Virus record (IMG/VR): IMGVR_UViG_3300036770_007495
Coordinates: 62,001 to 126,000 of that record
DNA: 64,000 nucleotides
DNA from: a virus
Direction: 5' to 3' (one strand)
Below, in pieces: positions 61,823 through 64,000 of this stretch (positions within the stretch are counted from its first letter, which is position 1; the number at the start of each line of letters is the position of its first letter). Position numbers and translations under genes: made by a program. A model generated the notes under the pieces. That model searched no databases. It worked only from the letters and a program-made list of their open reading frames with translations, and had not been told where the DNA came from.

Positions 61823-62216
61823 GTGAGGGATCGACTACGCTGTTCATTTGAGCAATGAAGTCTTTGCTCAACAGCACTGGTTCGCTCATACCAGAGCGAT
61901 CAGAAATAGTAAAAGGCTGACCTTTGTAAGTCTTACCGTTAACCGTCACGTCGAGTCGAATCACGTGACGGTTTTCTTGTAATTGAGGTCCTTTGTTGAT
62001 CATCATTGTGCCTTGAGAATGAGCACGATGTTGTTTGCCATTGCATACAAATGTTACAATGGCACCATCATCTTTGATGTCTGTTGCATGCAACACATTG
62101 TGTCCATCATTGCCTGTATCAGCTTTGGCATCAAAAGCGCCAATGTTGTGAACTTCAATGCGCACTGTTGGTGGTATTGCGTGTTTTTCAAAAAAGAACT
62201 GCTTGAATGTTTGCAC
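61815..62216 (-). CDS. retropepsin-like protein with GTG start
   Basis: 133 residues. [20 protein letters not shown] carries D-T-G as in aspartyl proteases, and [20 protein letters not shown] matches the fTLtDRsxMxYPVLLGRxxL ending of the RimK-associated retropepsin-like family. No ATG exists at the N-terminus; the GTG at 62216, exactly 5 nt after an ATAAATA box, gives [15 protein letters not shown]. Convergent overlap of 8 nt with folE. Protease activity is inferred. Confidence 0.72.
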   Translation of the reverse strand: MQTFKQFFFEKHAIPPTVRIEVHNIGAFDAKADTGNDGHNVLHATDIKDDGAIVTFVCNGKQHRAHSQGTMMINKGPQLQENRHVIRLDVTVNGKTYKGQPFTISDRSGMSEPVLLSKDFIAQMNSVVDPSLT

Positions 62217-62221
62217 GCAGT

Positions 62222-62228
62222 TATTTAT
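62222..62228 (-). promoter_or_regulatory. late-promoter box ATAAATA
   Basis: ATAAATA on the - strand, 5 nt before the GTG at 62216, overlapping the end of the upstream gene. Confidence 0.6.
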
Positions 62229-63271
62229 TTTGCAAATTTGATTTTGTATCCACTAGAATCGTAGCATGCAGAGAAAGTTACATCACATGCTCGCAACTCT
62301 TTGAACAATCTGATGCAGCTCCATGCATCATACTCTATGCATGCATTGTTGATGATGAATGCTGTACCAAATGGTGCTGTCTTTTTGCCTGGATGCTTAA
62401 ACAATACAAACCAGTCATCTTTTTTGCTGCAAATGTATTCAAGAAGTTGAGCTGCTCCTAAAAAATGCATTGCATCTTCTTTGCATTTGATCAAATTCTC
62501 GCAGCAAGCAGCACGAGCCATGCAACCAATGCTGTAAGGCAGCATTGAAAAATCATATGGCACTTCATAAATCTTTGATATTTCAGCAAACTGAAATTCA
62601 AACTGCATGGCACTAACTACAGGGCGATCTTTTGCAAACTGATTGATGAATTTTTCAATGTTTGCACGATTGCCAATCCATTTGCTTGATTCTCCAATGC
62701 GACCGCCATCGCCTTTCAACTCAATGAGGTTGTTGTTGATCATGATGTCGCCTTTGTCAGCTTTGTATCCACCAGCAAGCAACAACAAAGGCAACTCTGC
62801 AGGACCAGAATAGCCACGAGTCTTGCCTTCATCAGAAATGGGACGCATTTTTGTCCACACTTCAGCAGTCAATGCACTTGCTTTAAAATCTGCTTTGTAA
62901 TATTCACCCAAGAAATCAACAATGTTGGTTCTTTTGAATGCATTTTCTTGCAGATGCTTCAAGAATAATGGAGCAATTGCATCAGTTGATATCGTTTCCA
63001 ACATCTGCAACACACATTCATTGGATACATCACACAAGTAACCAAACAATTTGTTGAGTTCAGTCAATCTATCAATGACTCTGTTGGCAGCAATGAGCTT
63101 GTTGCTTCTTTTGATTAGATTGTCATTGATAACTTTGAAGCATTTGCCAATTTGTGCATGCTGCTTTTGCAGATCAATGTAATGAACAATTATTTCATCC
63201 CACAAACACCCATCAATAACGTATTCCTTTGCATCATCTGTTGCATCATTTGTTGCTACAACGTTGATCAT
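62225..63271 (-). CDS. hypothetical protein with PD-(D/E)XK-like motif
   Basis: 348 residues. GYKADKGDIMINNNLIELKG looks like a nuclease core: Asp in GD, then a strand and the I-E-L-K (ExK) motif at about residues 175-195. GPAELPLLLLAGG precedes it. The flanks are helical and Cys-rich near the C-terminus. The ATG at 63271 follows the upstream stop codon. Function is not known; a DNA end-processing or restriction-type nuclease is possible. Confidence 0.55.
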   Translation of the reverse strand: MINVVATNDATDDAKEYVIDGCLWDEIIVHYIDLQKQHAQIGKCFKVINDNLIKRSNKLIAANRVIDRLTELNKLFGYLCDVSNECVLQMLETISTDAIAPLFLKHLQENAFKRTNIVDFLGEYYKADFKASALTAEVWTKMRPISDEGKTRGYSGPAELPLLLLAGGYKADKGDIMINNNLIELKGDGGRIGESSKWIGNRANIEKFINQFAKDRPVVSAMQFEFQFAEISKIYEVPYDFSMLPYSIGCMARAACCENLIKCKEDAMHFLGAAQLLEYICSKKDDWFVLFKHPGKKTAPFGTAFIINNACIEYDAWSCIRLFKELRACDVTFSACYDSSGYKIKFAK

Positions 63272-63276
63272 GCAAA

Positions 63277-63687
63277 TCAAGGTGCAGTTGACAAATCCTT
63301 GAGTACCGCACTTACTATCTGCTCAACTTGTGCAGGATCTGAGGTGGACAACTGAGAAATTGCAATGTTGATTTGTTTCTCAACATCAGCTGGAATGCTT
63401 GACCTTACTGCTTGAAGTCTGTCACTATCATTGCCTTCAATTGCACCTGCTGTTTGAGCAACAAGTCTAAGCAATTGAATAATGATGGTTCTGAATGTAT
63501 CATAACCGCTCTGAATTTGCTCAGTTGTTTTGTCTGGCTGTTGTGCCATTGCTGCATCAGGTTGAGCAGGAGCTGCTTGTTGATCTTGTGCTGGCGCTTG
63601 CTGCATAGCTACATCAGCAGCTTCATCTTGCTCCATCAAGTAAGTTGCACGAGCTTCTCTAATTACACTGTCAAATATACTTTGCAT
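63277..63687 (-). CDS. hypothetical Gln/Ala-rich protein
   Basis: 136 residues. QSIFDSVIREARATYLMEQD, a Gln/Ala/Pro-rich linker (AMQQAPAQDQQAAPAQPDAA), then a helical C-terminal part. The low-complexity linker resembles other small head-core or virion proteins of T4-like phages. Late box 6 nt before the ATG. Confidence 0.6.
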   Translation of the reverse strand: MQSIFDSVIREARATYLMEQDEAADVAMQQAPAQDQQAAPAQPDAAMAQQPDKTTEQIQSGYDTFRTIIIQLLRLVAQTAGAIEGNDSDRLQAVRSSIPADVEKQINIAISQLSTSDPAQVEQIVSAVLKDLSTAP

Positions 63688-63688
63688 T

Positions 63689-64000
63689 TCAGGTATTTAG
63701 GAGCATGCATTTGGTTTTCAAACAGTTGAAGTAGTTGTTGTTGAGAAAAACCAACTTGTATTTGTCAATGAATCTTGTAGCCTTGTCATAGCTATATTTT
63801 ATCTTGTCACCATTGCTGATTTGCATCAAAAATGATGTGCCTTGATTGTTGCTTATGAGTTTGTTGTAATATTCAATAGGTTTGCTGCTGCAATACCATG
63901 TCAAAGGAAGTTTTTTGGTTGCTTCCATGATGAGTTTGTGAATAAACTCCTTGATTTTACCATTTTCATCATCTGGCACCTGGATGCACTCAGAGCTGTA
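63689..64000 (-). CDS. hypothetical protein, N-terminus beyond window
   Basis: At least 103 residues; the frame is open to the window edge. GKIKEFIHKLIMEATKKLPL, then SKPIEYYNKLISNNQGTSFL is helical and basic, ending KTKCMLLNT. The GTG at 63979 could be a start, but the open frame upstream makes a longer protein more likely. Not recognised. Confidence 0.55.
   Translation of the reverse strand, partial: YSSECIQVPDDENGKIKEFIHKLIMEATKKLPLTWYCSSKPIEYYNKLISNNQGTSFLMQISNGDKIKYSYDKATRFIDKYKLVFLNNNYFNCLKTKCMLLNT
63694..63700 (-). promoter_or_regulatory. late-promoter box CTAAATA
   Basis: CTAAATA on the - strand, 6 nt before the start at 63687, just inside the end of the upstream gene. Confidence 0.6.

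Noticed and set aside
1-64000. CRISPR arrays, insertion sequences, rRNA operons or an integrase/attachment site
   Set aside because: No regularly spaced repeats, no transposase or integrase motif and no direct duplication of a tRNA end were found by eye.

Overview
The window is a piece of the genome of a large T4-like myovirus. It carries the T4-type head block in the classical order (portal gp20, neck gp13-like, prohead protease gp21, scaffold gp22, major capsid gp23), a gp15-like tail terminator, a gp5-like baseplate spike, a clamp-loader gp62-like protein, both class I ribonucleotide reductase subunits, PhoH, a ClpP-like protease and UvsE. Short TAAATA late-promoter boxes stand in front of the genes. 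The host cannot be named from the sequence. A DUF1501 / DUF1549-DUF1553 / DUF1501 cassette, a chlamydial-type histone Hc1-like protein and a class Ic-like NrdB all point to the Planctomycetes-Verrucomicrobia-Chlamydiae group (inference).

Layout. (1) Positions 1-9668: a very large tRNA array on the + strand with 37 tRNA genes that together cover all 20 amino acids and include an initiator tRNA. Short genes (two homing-type endonucleases, an Hc1-like protein, an APS-kinase-like P-loop protein, a stand-alone capsid-protein fragment with a Tat-like leader, a nucleotidylyltransferase and a cupin) and several non-tRNA structured RNAs are scattered through it. Most RNA units are separated by the same short spacer, close to CAATTTCAAAT. 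The most remarkable RNA (1014-1234) copies the GTPase-associated centre of 23S rRNA. (2) 9680-23742: a small holin-like gene, the DUF1501/flavodoxin/DUF1549-1553/DUF1501 cassette, then tail terminator, portal, neck, protease, scaffold and capsid genes, ending in strong terminators. (3) 23794-29364, - strand: small virion-type or Cys/Lys-rich proteins, UvsE, then a 7-deazaguanine operon (DpdA-like transglycosylase, formyltransferase, nucleotide kinase, QueF). (4) 29414-32394, + strand: a tail protein and the gp5-like spike. (5) 32391-43573, mostly - strand: ClpP, NrdB, NrdA, a phosphoribosyltransferase, a DinG/XPD-type helicase, a GroES-like protein, gp62-like, a DUF366 protein. (6) 43587-55504, - strand: about 12 kb of tightly overlapping sugar-nucleotide, methyltransferase and glycosyltransferase genes. 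(7) 55534-64000: fibre-like protein, P-loop NTPase, Nudix, QueE, PhoH, QueD, FolE, retropepsin-like and hypothetical genes.

How the parts fit. FolE, QueD, QueE and QueF supply all preQ1 steps except QueC, and DpdA would place a 7-deazaguanine in DNA; the array also holds all four GUN-anticodon tRNAs (Tyr, His, Asn, Asp) that queuosine modifies. The initiator tRNA, the full isotype set and the rRNA mimic suggest that the phage takes over translation in depth. The late boxes usually lie 5-7 nt before the start codon, so many late mRNAs are probably leaderless; the capsid gene is the exception, with a long leader, a hairpin and a Shine-Dalgarno sequence. All names rest on reading the translations and on remembered family motifs; no database search was run.
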